Source: Candidatus Accumulibacter cognatus | Lineage (GTDB): Bacteria; Pseudomonadota; Gammaproteobacteria; Burkholderiales; Rhodocyclaceae | Direction of reading: 5' to 3' | Assembly: GCA_013414765.1 (NCBI GenBank) | Contig: CP058708.1 | Coordinates: 1,669,553-1,733,552, forward strand | Length of the DNA stretch: 64,000 nt | In this document: one piece after another, positions 1-9,154 of the stretch | Layout of the letters: each line of letters opens with the position of its first letter | Position numbering within the stretch: position 1 is the stretch's first letter | Notes under the pieces: model-generated | What the model was told of the DNA's origin: nothing | The model's database searches: none | The model's input: only the letters and a program-made list of their open reading frames with translations | Position numbers and translations under genes: made by a program

Positions 1-1061
1 CGCGCCCGCAGATCGGTGACGACGCCGCCACAAGTGTAGTGCGCGGCGGGAACGACCGGAATCGCCTGGCGGGTGATGTCGATTCCCAGGTCGAGGCAGC
101 GCGCCAGAATGTTCGGGAAATGCTCGCCGAGAAAATCGGCTGATTTGTGCGAGATGTCGAGATAGACGCAATCCAGGCCGCGCTTCTTCATCTCGAAATC
201 GATCGCTCTGGCCACCACATCACGGGGGGCTAGTTCGCCGCGCGCATCGTGCCAGGGCATGAACCGGGTGCCGTCGGGCAACAGCAGGCGTCCGCCTTCG
301 CCGCGTACTGCCTCGGAGATCAGGAAGGACTTGGCCTGTGGATGATAGAGGCAGGTGGGATGAAACTGGATGAACTCCATGTTTGCGATACGGCAGCCGG
401 CACGCCAGGCCATGGCGATACCGTCGCCGGTCGAAGTGTCCGGATTGGTCGTGTAAAGATAAACTTTGCCAGCACCACCGGCAGCGATCAAGGTATGTCT
501 TGCGCCCACCGTCAGGACTTCGCCGCTGGCATTGTCGAGTACATAGGCACCGTGGCAGCGCTGGTCTCCGAGTCGCAGCTTGTCACCGGTAATCAGGTCG
601 ATGGCGATGTGCTGTTCGAGGACCGTAATGTTCGGCTGCTGGCGAATCAGGCTGGTCAGCGTGTTCTGAACCGCGAGGCCGGTCGCGTCAGCGACATGAA
701 TCACCCGCCGTGCGCTGTGACCTCCCTCGCGGGTCAGGTGGTAGCCGTCGTCATCACGTGTAAAGGGAACGCCCTGTGCAATCAGCCAGTCGACGGCGCG
801 ACGACCGTTTTCGATCACGAAGCGAGTCGCTCGGGGGTCATTGAGCAATCCACCGGCAGTGATCGTGTCGCGAATGTGCGCTTCGATCGAATCGCGGTTA
901 TCGAGCACGGCCGCAATGCCGCCCTGCGCCCAGCTCGACGCACTGTCTTCAAGGCTGCGCTTGCTAACTAGTGCGACCCTGTGGGTCGGTGCCAACCGGA
1001 GTGCTGCAGCTTGTCCAGCCAGACCACTGCCAATGATGAGAACGTCGAAGCAGAGCGCCAA
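1..1061 (-). CDS. nadB: L-aspartate oxidase, 3' part missing
   Basis: Flavoenzyme that oxidises L-aspartate to iminoaspartate, the first step of de novo NAD synthesis with quinolinate synthase (NadA). About 353 codons are present; the C-terminus runs off the window (family about 520-540 aa). The N-terminal dinucleotide-binding stretch reads DVLIIGSGLAGQAAALRL, followed by SSWAQGGIAAV and the family landmarks RRVIHVADATG and EFIQFHPTCLY. The start is a TTG at 1061: it lies 7 nt after AGGAAG and sits just before the FAD-binding strand, with no ATG nearby. galU lies 72 nt upstream on the same strand, with no obvious functional link. Confidence 0.93.
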   Translation of the reverse strand, partial: MALCFDVLIIGSGLAGQAAALRLAPTHRVALVSKRSLEDSASSWAQGGIAAVLDNRDSIEAHIRDTITAGGLLNDPRATRFVIENGRRAVDWLIAQGVPFTRDDDGYHLTREGGHSARRVIHVADATGLAVQNTLTSLIRQQPNITVLEQHIAIDLITGDKLRLGDQRCHGAYVLDNASGEVLTVGARHTLIAAGGAGKVYLYTTNPDTSTGDGIAMAWRAGCRIANMEFIQFHPTCLYHPQAKSFLISEAVRGEGGRLLLPDGTRFMPWHDARGELAPRDVVARAIDFEMKKRGLDCVYLDISHKSADFLGEHFPNILARCLDLGIDITRQAIPVVPAAHYTCGGVVTDLRA

Positions 1062-1133
1062 GAGAGTTCTTCCTGCCAAAAAGGGCTGCAACTATAGCAC
1101 GGGAAAACACGACGACAAGCCAGGTGCCTCGGT

Positions 1134-2042
1134 TCAGAACGCCGGCAATGATGCCGATTCCTGCCGATTCTTCAGCCAGGCCGAGAACTCACGCCCGAGT
1201 TCCGGGTGGGTTTCCCCGAGAACGACGCTGGCCTGCATCAGGCCGAGTTTGCTGCCACAGTCGTAGCGCTGGCCGTGGTAGCGGTAGGCCAGTACCTGCT
1301 CGCTGGCCAGCAGGGCGGCAATGCCATCGGTGAGCTGAATTTCGCCACCTGCACCACGTGGCTGCGTGCGGATCAGGTCAAATACCGCCGGGGTCAGGAT
1401 GTAGCGGCCAGCAACCGCGAGGTTGGAAGGGGCTGCGCTCGGGTGCGGTTTCTCGATCAGGCCCTTGATATTCACCAGATCGGGCGACATCGGTTCGCCC
1501 TTGACGATCCCGTAGCGGTTGGTCTGATCCTCCGGCACCTCCTGTACGGCGAGGATGCTGCACTGGCGTGCGGCGAACAATTCGGTCATTTGTCGCATGA
1601 TCGGTGGCGTGCCGATCATCAGGTCATCGGCCAGCAGAACGGCGAAGGCCTCTCCCTGCACCAAGCGCTCGGCGCAGAGTATCGCGTGCCCAAGACCCAA
1701 CGCCCTCGGTTGGCGCACATAAACACAATCCATGTCGTCCGGCTTGATCGAGTGCACCAGCGCCATCAGCTCATCCTTACCCGTGGCGGCAAGTTCTGCC
1801 TCAAGCTCGTAGGCGGTATCAAAGTGGTCCTCGATCGAGCGCTTGTTGCGACCGGTGACGAAGATCATTTCCCGAATCCCGGCTGCGTAGGCTTCTTCAA
1901 CCGCGTACTGTATCAGTGGCTTGTCCACCACAGCGAGCATTTCCTTTGGGCTGGCCTTGGTGGCCGGCAGGAAACGCGTGCCGAGACCCGCGACCGGGAA
2001 TACCGCTTTCTTTACCACCAAATCGACTTCCAGCCTGGTCAT
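1134..2042 (-). CDS. galU: UTP--glucose-1-phosphate uridylyltransferase
   Basis: Makes UDP-glucose from UTP and glucose-1-phosphate for cell-envelope and exopolysaccharide sugars; cytoplasmic. The 302-aa protein has the nucleotidyltransferase loop [18 protein letters not shown] near its N-terminus, then [15 protein letters not shown], the VLLADDLM metal site and GLIEKPHP, as in bacterial GalU. The open frame extends upstream to 2351, but homology begins only at VVKKAVF. Two adjacent ATGs (2045 and 2042) follow a GGAG; 2042 gives the better spacing of 6 nt. A dispersed repeat lies directly upstream. Confidence 0.93.
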   Translation of the reverse strand: MTRLEVDLVVKKAVFPVAGLGTRFLPATKASPKEMLAVVDKPLIQYAVEEAYAAGIREMIFVTGRNKRSIEDHFDTAYELEAELAATGKDELMALVHSIKPDDMDCVYVRQPRALGLGHAILCAERLVQGEAFAVLLADDLMIGTPPIMRQMTELFAARQCSILAVQEVPEDQTNRYGIVKGEPMSPDLVNIKGLIEKPHPSAAPSNLAVAGRYILTPAVFDLIRTQPRGAGGEIQLTDGIAALLASEQVLAYRYHGQRYDCGSKLGLMQASVVLGETHPELGREFSAWLKNRQESASLPAF

Positions 2043-2066
2043 CATGAACTCCGGTTGGGTATGGTT

Positions 2067-2102
2067 AATGTGCAAGTCGCGTCGGCGACTCACGAATCTC
2101 CT
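2067..2102 (-). repeat. REP-like intergenic repeat, copy 1
   Basis: Minus-strand copy of a 35-bp unit also found at 25594-25628 and 63634-63668. It differs from the 63634 copy at only 2 of 35 positions. The core is the near-palindrome GTCGCCGACGCGAC. It lies between galU and the small membrane protein gene; no function can be assigned. Confidence 0.6.
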
Positions 2103-2275
2103 CCCTCTCCACTCGCGGGAAAGCCTACATAGGGTTGGGGGAGGGAAGCGGTCATCACCGTTAGCGCGCCATTCTATCGTTTTCGTACCCCCGGATGCCG
2201 CTCTTTTCCCCGAATACGGCACCGGATTTCTTTCCACTGCGGGTTGGTCGCTGCGGGCAAGGCGGCCAGCCTGGG

Positions 2276-2593
2276 TCAGGGAAAGCGCGCGGCGGTCCAC
2301 GACATGCCGCCGGATACCGCCAGCAGCGACGCGATCAGCAGGGTGACGCAAAACGCCAGGTACAGTCTGGGGCTACCGGTCCGGTCGGCCATCGCGAGGA
2401 TGTGCAGGGCACCCCATGCGACGGCCAGGCCGACGATCAGTGGAATCACAAGTACCTGCAACTCGACTCTGTTGAGCGACAGCATTCGGTTTTCCCGCCA
2501 GGGGACGGAGAGGAAGATGCCGAAGGTCCAGAACAGAGCGGTACTTCCAGCGGCGCAGATCACGGCAACAGTGCGGATGATCCATTTTTCCAT
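2276..2593 (-). CDS. small integral membrane protein, unknown function
   Basis: A 105-aa protein I do not recognise. It starts [20 protein letters not shown], so its N-terminus is itself a membrane segment; two more hydrophobic stretches follow (around [16 protein letters not shown] and [17 protein letters not shown]). Three inner-membrane helices are likely. The ATG at 2593 is preceded by AAGGA at 7 nt, so the longer frame reaching 2698 is probably untranslated. It follows the methyltransferase gene by 76 nt on the same strand and may share its transcript. Confidence 0.6.
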   Translation of the reverse strand: MEKWIIRTVAVICAAGSTALFWTFGIFLSVPWRENRMLSLNRVELQVLVIPLIVGLAVAWGALHILAMADRTGSPRLYLAFCVTLLIASLLAVSGGMSWTAARFP

Positions 2594-2669
2594 AGACAGT
2601 CCTTGAGTGGTGGCCGGGTTGTGATGGCAGTGGCCGACCGGCAGCCGCTTGCCTGCCGGTTTGTGTTTC

Positions 2670-3584
2670 TCAGTAGATGAAACGCGCGCGCAACTCATCG
2701 AGGTTCAGTTGCTGCAGGATCTGTTCGAGTCGCGTCGTGGCGTTGCCGCGCGCGACACCGGTGTGCCTGGCGATGATCAGTTCGTTCTTCATTGAGTGTT
2801 CCCAGCCGACGAGCTCGGTCACCGTCAGTTGATAGCCCTGCGCTTCGAGCTGCAGGCAACGTAGGGCATTGGTCAGCTGGCTGCCGAATTCGCGGGTGTG
2901 GATGGGATGCCGCCAGAGTTCCGACAGCGGCATCTGCGCCAGGGATTCGCCTTTCCTGCTGCGCAGCACTCCGGCGACTTCGGCCTGACAGCAGGGGACG
3001 AGAACAATGAACTTCGCCTGCTTGTGGAGGGCGAAGCGGATCGCATCGTCAGTGGCAGTGTCACAGGCGTGCAGGGCGGTGACAATGTCCACCCGCGCGG
3101 GTAGCTCAGGCGACTCGATGGCGTTCTCGACGCGCAGGTTCAAAAAGGACATGCGCGTGAAAGCGAGTCGGCTGGCGAGACAGCGCGCGTGCTCGACGAG
3201 TTCTGCGCGGGACTCGACACCGTAAATGTGCCCCTGGTCGCGGTGACTGAAGAACAGATCGTAGAGGAGGAAGCCGAGGTAGGATTTGCCTGCGCCGTGA
3301 TCGACAAGCGTCAGGCTGCCACCACTGTCGGCAATCTCGGCGAGCAGCGGTTCGATGAAATGGTACAGATGATGGACCTGCTTGAGCTTGCGCCGGCTGT
3401 CCTGATTGAGTTTGCCGTCGCGGGTCAGGATGTGCAACGCCTTGAGCAGTTCGATCGACTGCCCGGGCCTGATTTCGGGGATCGCCGACAAGCGGATACC
3501 TGACACGGGATGGAAGGAGCTGCATTTTAACGCTTTACTCGGCTGCAAGCGCCGAGCTGGCCAAACAGGTGGGATAATGGCCAT
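2670..3584 (-). CDS. class I SAM-dependent methyltransferase
   Basis: Probable cytoplasmic methyltransferase of unknown substrate. The Rossmann glycine motif is LVDHGAGKSYLGFLLYDLF, followed by the acidic strand end GVESRAELVEHA and the later strand DIVTALHACDTATDD with LVPCCQAEV. This HACDTATD/PCCQ pattern is typical of the Methyltransf_32 type. The 304-aa start at 3584 overlaps the divergent GTPase start by 8 bp, so the true start may be internal, for example GTG 3506 or TTG near 3490; none has a strong ribosome binding site. The first 35 or so residues should be treated as doubtful. Confidence 0.72.
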   Translation of the reverse strand: MAIIPPVWPARRLQPSKALKCSSFHPVSGIRLSAIPEIRPGQSIELLKALHILTRDGKLNQDSRRKLKQVHHLYHFIEPLLAEIADSGGSLTLVDHGAGKSYLGFLLYDLFFSHRDQGHIYGVESRAELVEHARCLASRLAFTRMSFLNLRVENAIESPELPARVDIVTALHACDTATDDAIRFALHKQAKFIVLVPCCQAEVAGVLRSRKGESLAQMPLSELWRHPIHTREFGSQLTNALRCLQLEAQGYQLTVTELVGWEHSMKNELIIARHTGVARGNATTRLEQILQQLNLDELRARFIY

Positions 3585-4536
3585 CTTTCAGATCATCCGT
3601 ACCTTCATGGCCATCCAGTGGTATCCCGGTCACATGACCTCTGCGCGCAAGAAAGCGGCCGAGACGATGGCTTCTATCGACGTGGTCATCGAGGTGGTCG
3701 ATGCACGCCTGCCCGAGGCAAGCACTAATCCCCTGGTCCGCGAGCTTCGCCTGCTGCGCCAGCGTCCGTGCCTGAAGGTCCTGAACAAGGCCGACCTTGC
3801 AGACCCGCAGGTGACGCAGGCATGGATCGCCTATTACAACCGGCAGGAGAGCGTGCGCGCGGTGGCGCTGTCGTGCAAGAGGCCCAGCGAGGTGGCCCGC
3901 CTTCCCGGCCTGTGCGAGGCTCTGGCACCCCATCGCAGCGAAAATACCAAGCCGCTGCGGATGATGATCATGGGCATCCCGAATGTCGGCAAATCGACGC
4001 TGATGAATGTCCTTCTCAAGCGCAAACTGGCCAAGGTCGGCGACGAACCGGCAGTGACCCGCGCGCAGCAGACCTCGCTGCTCGATCTAAGGCACTCGAT
4101 TACCGATACACCCGGACTGCTTTGGCCGAAAATCGAACATCCAAGCGATGGCCTGATGCTCGCCGCAAGCCATGCCGTCGGCCAAAATGCGATGATCGAC
4201 GAGGAAGTGGCCAACTTTCTTGCCGGACTGCTGCTGGCACGTTACCCTGCCTTGCTGGCAAAGCGCTACGGCTTCCCTGTCAATATGAGCGAGCACTTCG
4301 ATGCCGTGACGGTGATTGCCGAGATCGCCAGACGCCGCGGCCTGCGCGTCCGTGGCGGGGCAGCCGATCTCGAAAGGGCAGCGAAGACGCTGCTGCAGGA
4401 TTACCGGGACGGTCTGCTCGGCCGCATCAGCCTAGAGACCCCGGCAACGCGCACTGTCATGCTGGCGGCTGCCCGGGCGCAGACGGCGATCCTCCTGCCG
4501 GCAGCGGACAACCGGTTACCGACCGCCTTCACTTGA
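3577..4536 (+). CDS. ylqF: ribosome biogenesis GTPase, YlqF/RbgA family
   Basis: Circularly permuted GTPase that in Bacillus acts in late 50S subunit assembly. It begins with the family signature MAIQWYPGHMTSARKKA. The permuted order is visible: G4 LNKADLAD comes before G1 MGIPNVGKSTLMN, then G3 DTPG. 319 aa from ATG 3577, which has AGGTGG 5 nt upstream; a second in-frame ATG at 3607 repeats MAI and is the more usual YlqF N-terminus. It is followed 3 nt later by the acyltransferase gene, so the two are probably cotranscribed. Confidence 0.88.
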   Translation: MAIFQIIRTFMAIQWYPGHMTSARKKAAETMASIDVVIEVVDARLPEASTNPLVRELRLLRQRPCLKVLNKADLADPQVTQAWIAYYNRQESVRAVALSCKRPSEVARLPGLCEALAPHRSENTKPLRMMIMGIPNVGKSTLMNVLLKRKLAKVGDEPAVTRAQQTSLLDLRHSITDTPGLLWPKIEHPSDGLMLAASHAVGQNAMIDEEVANFLAGLLLARYPALLAKRYGFPVNMSEHFDAVTVIAEIARRRGLRVRGGAADLERAAKTLLQDYRDGLLGRISLETPATRTVMLAAARAQTAILLPAADNRLPTAFT

Positions 4537-4539
4537 GCG

Positions 4540-5436
4540 ATGCTGAATTTCCTCCCGGCGCCGTTGATCGGCCTGATGGCCTTTTCGCTGCTGGCGATCA
4601 ACTCGTTCTTCTGGGTGCCGGTCCTGTTGTTCCTGGCCGTCTTCAAGCTGCTCCTGCCGTTCCGATCGGTTCGCCTGCGCCTCGACCCGATGCTGGTGCG
4701 CATTGCCGAAGCCTGGATCGCATGCAACAGTGGCTGGATGGCGCTGACCCAGAAAGCGCACTGGGATGTCCAGGGGATCGAGGGGCTCGACCCGCGCGGT
4801 TGGTATCTGGTCAACTGCAACCATCAATCGTGGGCCGACATCCTTGTCCTGCAACATCTGTTGACGCGGCGCATTCCCTTGCTCAAATTTTTCCTCAAGC
4901 AGCAACTGCTTTGGGTGCCGGTGATGGGTCTGGCTTGGTGGGCGCTCGATTTTCCGTTCATGCGCCGCCATGGTGAAGAAGTGCTCAAAGCGCACCCGGA
5001 ATTGCGCGCCATGGACCAGGAGACGACCCGCCTGGCCTGCGAGAAGTTTTCGCTGATCCCGACCAGCGTGATGAATTTCTGCGAGGGAACGCGCTTCACG
5101 CTGGCCAAACATCAGCGGCAGCAGTCGCCGTATCGTCACCTGCTGAAGCCGAAAGCCGGAGGAATTGCGCTGGCTTTGAATGTGATGGGCGACAAGTTCC
5201 ACGCGATTCTCGATGTGACCATCGTTTATCCTGATAGGGCTCCTAATTTCTGGGAATTCCTCTGCGGCAGGATGCGGCGCGTGCGGGTTCGCGTGCAGAG
5301 GATTGCGGTGCCCAAGCATCTGGCGACCGGAGACTACGCTAATGACCCGGCGATTCGCGAGGCCTTCCAGCAGTGGATGCAGCAGATCTGGCAAAACAAG
5401 GACTCGCAGATCGAAGGACTGCTCGCAAGCGACTGA
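4540..5436 (+). CDS. PlsC-like 1-acyl-glycerol-3-phosphate acyltransferase family protein
   Basis: Inner-membrane acyltransferase probably acting on a lysophospholipid, closest to the YihG type. The catalytic block NHQSWADILVLQHL contains the HX4D motif, and FCEGTRF is the acceptor-binding motif. The N-terminus (first 45 residues) is a strong hydrophobic anchor. 298 aa, usual for YihG. The start codon is 3 nt after the GTPase stop. Substrate cannot be told from sequence. Confidence 0.82.
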   Translation: MLNFLPAPLIGLMAFSLLAINSFFWVPVLLFLAVFKLLLPFRSVRLRLDPMLVRIAEAWIACNSGWMALTQKAHWDVQGIEGLDPRGWYLVNCNHQSWADILVLQHLLTRRIPLLKFFLKQQLLWVPVMGLAWWALDFPFMRRHGEEVLKAHPELRAMDQETTRLACEKFSLIPTSVMNFCEGTRFTLAKHQRQQSPYRHLLKPKAGGIALALNVMGDKFHAILDVTIVYPDRAPNFWEFLCGRMRRVRVRVQRIAVPKHLATGDYANDPAIREAFQQWMQQIWQNKDSQIEGLLASD

Positions 5437-5568
5437 CCGCGGCCCGCCCCTGGCTTCCCGCCCTGGTCAGGCAACGGCCACCGCCCGCATGGGATCCAAA
5501 ATGAATACGCAATTCCCGCAGTTCCGAGCGCCTGACGTATCATCGTATTCTTTCGCTTCAGATCAGAG

Positions 5569-8256
5569 ATGCCATCGCTCCAGATCGTCCGCAGCAAGCT
5601 GCAGCGTCCCCGTGAGAGCGGCGACTTCATCGCGCGCAGCGAGTTGCTGGCATTGCTCGAGGCTGGCAGCAACCGGCCACTGACCCTGCTGGTGGCACCC
5701 GCAGGTTATGGCAAGACGGCGCTCGTCGCGCATTGGCTCGCTGGCCGTAATGGCCTGGCTGCCTGGCTCTCGCTCGACCGCGATGACAGCGATCCGATCG
5801 TTTTCATCCACTACCTCGCCGCCGCGTTGCGCACGGCGGTTCCCGATGCCTGCGCCGAGACGCTGGCGCATCTCGATGCCGTGCAGCAAGTGCCGTGGGC
5901 GCTTCTTGCCGGTAGTCTGAGCAATGATCTGGCAGCGCTGCCGGTCCCGCTGGTACTGGTGCTCGACAATTATCACCACATCGATTCGCCACCGATACAC
6001 GCACTGCTCGATCGCCTGCTGGCGCATCCGGCGAGTGCTCTGCATTTGCTGCTGATCGCCCGGCACGATCCCCCCTTGTCCCTGGGCGCGCTACGCGTCC
6101 GCGAGGAGGTGAACGAGATCCGGATGCGTGACCTGCAATTGAGCCAGCGTGAAACGGCGATCCTGCTCGAACGCTGTACCGGACATCCCATCTCGGCAGC
6201 GGCGCTGGACAGACTACAGACCTGCTGCGAGGGCTGGCCGGTTGGCGTTCGCCTCGCAGCTCGGGCGCTACGAAGACAGCGCGATGTAGTCGACGTACTG
6301 GAGCCCCCCTTCAGCGGCAGTACGCGCGAGGTCGAGCAATATTTCTTCGAGGAAGTGCTTGCCGGACAAAGCGTAACCACACGTGACTACCTGCTCAGGA
6401 CCTCGATTCTCGACCGTTTCTGTGAGCCCTTGTGCAACGCCATCCTCGGGGAAGTTCGCGATGGGCATTCCTTCATGCAGTGGGTGTCGAGCGGCTCGCT
6501 GCTCTGCATCGCCATCGACGATCACCTGAATTGGTATCGCCATCTGCGTCTGTTCCGGGAGTTTCTGCAGCGGCAGCTCGACCTGCATTATCCGGCGAGC
6601 GAAATCGCCGAACTGCATCGCCGTGCGGCAGCCTGGTTCGAAACGCAAGACCTGCTCGAAGAAGCGATTCCGCAAGTGCTGGCTGCAGCCGGTGCGACCG
6701 CGGCAGGCCATCTGCTGGCGCATCACGGCCAGCGACTTCTCAACCAGGAGCAGCGGCCACGACTCGAACATTGTCTGCGTCTGTTGCCACCTGATACCGT
6801 CGAGGAGAACCCCGAACTGCTGCTGCTCAAGGCCTGGCTGATGTATCACCAAGGGCGGCATGTCGAGACCCCGTCGCTTCTCGACCGGATCGAGGTGTTA
6901 CTCGAAAGTGCCGCTGATGATCTGCCCGCGGCCGCTGTGCGTGACAACGTGCTGGCGCTGCGCAGCCTGCAGCACTACCTCGATGGGCAGGCGGACATGG
7001 CCGCCCGTGCTGCCGAGCAGGCGCTGCAGAGCCTGCCGAAGGAGTATGCGCAGGCCCGCGTCCTGGCCCAGGCAGTCATCGCAGGAGCCCGGCAAATGTG
7101 CGGCGACCTGGTCGGTGCTCGTCAGAGTCTGTATGCGGAGCTGGCACGGGCGTCGGGACCGGTCGACGTTTGCCAGGCGCCGCTGCTTGCTGCCTTGTGC
7201 TTCATTGACTGGATGGCTGCCGATCTGTCGGCACTTAAGTGGACCGCCAACCAGCACTACCCGCTCTGTGGAGATCGTTTGCCCGGCGTAGGCAGTCCGG
7301 TCCTCGGACGCTACTTCCATGGCCTGGTACAGTATCAGCGCAACGAGCTGGCGCTGGCCGAGGCCACGCTGCTGCCTGCACTCGCCCCGCAGTCGGCGCC
7401 GCGTCCCGGCTACCGAACCGAAGTTTCCTTCGTGCTGGCGGCGGTCTATCAGGCGCTCGGCCAGACAGATCTGGCACGCGAACTCGTCGATACGGTTTGC
7501 GAGCACCTGCGGCGCAGCGGCAATTCGCCAGCTCTGTTTCGTGCGCACGCTTGTCAGGCCGACCTGGCGCTGCGCCAGGGGCGGACTGATGCGGCCCGGG
7601 AATGGGCACGCAACTTCGATCCCGGTCCGATCCAGTTTGTCTACCGCTTCAGCAACGCGCCTCACCTGACTCTGGCCAGGGTGTGGATCGCCGAGGGAAG
7701 TGCCGAAAGCCACGAGCAGGCGACTCGCCTCCTGCAATTGCTGGAAACCGAGCTGATGGCCAGGCACAACGTCCGTTTCCTGATCGAGGTCCTGGCGCTT
7801 AAGGCGCTGCTGCGGCATCTCCACGGCGAGGAGACAGCCGCTTGCGAGCTGCTGGGCCGTGCCGTCGTGCTTGCGCAACCCGGAGGTTTCATCCGGTTGT
7901 TCGTCGATCTTGGGCAGGAACTCGTGCCGCCGCTGAAACGGCTGCAAACCGCCCAAGGGATTGTCGGCCACGCCGCCCATGTCCGTTACGTCGGTCAGAT
8001 CCTAGCCGCATTCAACGACGACTGGCTGGTCAATGCAGGACGTCAGCAGATGGCTGCAGACCTGACCCGCCGTGAACTGAAGATCCTCAAACTGCTCGCT
8101 GTCAGGTTGAGCAACATCGAGATTTCGGAGGAATTGTGCATTTCACGGGCGACGGTCAAGCGGCATACCCAGAACATCTATCGCAAGCTGCGCGCTTCAA
8201 GCCGACGTGAAGCCGTCTTCAAGGCCAGGTCGCTCAACCTTCTTGTCGACGCTTGA
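5569..8256 (+). CDS. MalT-like LuxR-family transcriptional regulator
   Basis: An 895-aa signal-sensing regulator of the STAND class. N-terminal NTPase domain with Walker A LLVAPAGYGKTALVAHW (around residue 45) and Walker B LVLVLDNYHHID; a long helical repeat (TPR-like) middle section rich in Ala/Leu; C-terminal LuxR helix-turn-helix DLTRRELKILKLLAVRLSN plus ATVKRHTQNIYRKL. Members such as E. coli MalT bind ATP and an inducer, then oligomerise on promoters. No metabolic operon is adjacent, so its regulon is unknown. There is no clear Shine-Dalgarno before ATG 5569, but an upstream start would leave the family alignment. Confidence 0.85.
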   Translation: MPSLQIVRSKLQRPRESGDFIARSELLALLEAGSNRPLTLLVAPAGYGKTALVAHWLAGRNGLAAWLSLDRDDSDPIVFIHYLAAALRTAVPDACAETLAHLDAVQQVPWALLAGSLSNDLAALPVPLVLVLDNYHHIDSPPIHALLDRLLAHPASALHLLLIARHDPPLSLGALRVREEVNEIRMRDLQLSQRETAILLERCTGHPISAAALDRLQTCCEGWPVGVRLAARALRRQRDVVDVLEPPFSGSTREVEQYFFEEVLAGQSVTTRDYLLRTSILDRFCEPLCNAILGEVRDGHSFMQWVSSGSLLCIAIDDHLNWYRHLRLFREFLQRQLDLHYPASEIAELHRRAAAWFETQDLLEEAIPQVLAAAGATAAGHLLAHHGQRLLNQEQRPRLEHCLRLLPPDTVEENPELLLLKAWLMYHQGRHVETPSLLDRIEVLLESAADDLPAAAVRDNVLALRSLQHYLDGQADMAARAAEQALQSLPKEYAQARVLAQAVIAGARQMCGDLVGARQSLYAELARASGPVDVCQAPLLAALCFIDWMAADLSALKWTANQHYPLCGDRLPGVGSPVLGRYFHGLVQYQRNELALAEATLLPALAPQSAPRPGYRTEVSFVLAAVYQALGQTDLARELVDTVCEHLRRSGNSPALFRAHACQADLALRQGRTDAAREWARNFDPGPIQFVYRFSNAPHLTLARVWIAEGSAESHEQATRLLQLLETELMARHNVRFLIEVLALKALLRHLHGEETAACELLGRAVVLAQPGGFIRLFVDLGQELVPPLKRLQTAQGIVGHAAHVRYVGQILAAFNDDWLVNAGRQQMAADLTRRELKILKLLAVRLSNIEISEELCISRATVKRHTQNIYRKLRASSRREAVFKARSLNLLVDA

Positions 8257-8336
8257 GCGCTTTCCCGCCCAGGCTGCCACCATCGGGTTTTGCAGGGGCA
8301 GGTTTCCTGCCATGGCTGGCTGTGAGCGTATCTTCC

Positions 8337-8350
8337 TTGACCTTAATCAA
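8337..8350. promoter_or_regulatory. FNR/ANR-like palindrome upstream of parA
   Basis: TTGACCTTAATCAA matches the FNR consensus TTGAT-N4-ATCAA at 9 of 10 fixed positions and lies in a longer palindrome CCTTGA...TCAAGG. It lies about 75-90 bp upstream of the predicted parA promoter, which is distal for activation, so its role is uncertain. Confidence 0.45.
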
Positions 8351-8373
8351 GGATACGGACCGTTTATCAAAAA

Positions 8374-8408
8374 ATGGCCCATTTCATGGCCCATTGCGGG
8401 CCCATTTC
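8374..8408. repeat. three 11-12 bp iterons upstream of parA
   Basis: Three tandem copies of WKGGCCCATTKC: ATGGCCCATTTC, ATGGCCCATTGC and CGGGCCCATTTC, with GGCCCATT at 8376, 8388 and 8399. They end 3 bp before the predicted -35. Short direct repeats at this position are the usual centromere/operator of ParA systems whose partner is a ribbon-helix-helix protein, so this is a candidate binding site for the 9154-9810 product. Confidence 0.55.
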
Positions 8409-8411
8409 GGC

Positions 8412-8439
8412 TTGTCCGTTTTTCTCGCGATGGCATAAT
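8412..8439 (+). promoter_or_regulatory. predicted sigma-70 promoter of the parA operon
   Basis: -35 TTGTCC, 16-bp spacer, -10 CATAAT, about 50 bp before the parA start codon. It directly abuts the iterons, so a protein bound there would overlap RNA polymerase. Confidence 0.45.
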
Positions 8440-8488
8440 CATGAGTTACGCGGATGCCCATAACAAAGTTTTCTCAGAGGTACGATGA

Positions 8489-9154
8489 ATGTCTTCATCA
8501 TTAGGTCGGGTAATCGCAGTGGTTTCGCAAAAGGGGGGCGCTGGCAAGACGACGGTTGCCATACAGCTTGGGGGAGGGTTTCATGCCATCGGCGCTTCGG
8601 TGCTGCTGGTCGACCTGGATCCCCAAGAAAGCGCGATGCGCTGGGCGGAGTCGGCGCCCTTGCTCGACTCGGAGCTGCAACTCGATGTTCGCAAGATGTC
8701 TGGCCTGGAACTGATCAAGAAGGTCGCGGAACTGCAGACCGAGGCCGATTATGTGGTTCTCGACACCCCGCCGTCGATCTACCATCCGTCTACGCTGGCC
8801 GCGCTGGCGGTGGCGCATCTGGCCATCGTACCGGCCGTACCGAGCCCGACCGACCTGTGGTCGACGCTGGCGGTCGAGCGCCTGATCCTCAATCGCATGG
8901 AGCAAAGCCATCGCCTGCACGGCTGCATTCTCCCCAACCGTGTGCAAAATACCGCCCTTGCTACGGATGTGCTTGAACTATTGCATGAATTTACCTTGCC
9001 CATCCTCGATGCTATGCTCTGCCAGCGCAATGCTTATGCGCAAAGTGCAGTGATCGGCGCATCGGTTTTTCAACTGGCCTCTGGTGCCGACGCCGCTCAG
9101 GATGAAGTTCGCAAGATGATCGCTGCCGTTCTTAAACAATTGGGAGAAAACTGA
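8489..9154 (+). CDS. ParA-family P-loop ATPase (orphan, type Ib-like)
   Basis: A 221-aa ParA/MinD-superfamily ATPase that would dimerise with ATP on the nucleoid and move or space a cargo. Deviant Walker A QKGGAGKTTVAIQLGG near residue 15, switch I-region LVDLDPQESAMRW, and Walker B-like YVVLDTPPS. It lacks the N-terminal helix-turn-helix of plasmid type Ia ParA and is not the chromosomal soj, which normally lies near gidB. ATG 8489 has AGAGG 8 nt upstream. It overlaps the next gene by one base (TGATG). Cargo is not shown; candidates are a replicon, or storage granules given the phosphate genes next door. Confidence 0.85.
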   Translation: MSSSLGRVIAVVSQKGGAGKTTVAIQLGGGFHAIGASVLLVDLDPQESAMRWAESAPLLDSELQLDVRKMSGLELIKKVAELQTEADYVVLDTPPSIYHPSTLAALAVAHLAIVPAVPSPTDLWSTLAVERLILNRMEQSHRLHGCILPNRVQNTALATDVLELLHEFTLPILDAMLCQRNAYAQSAVIGASVFQLASGADAAQDEVRKMIAAVLKQLGEN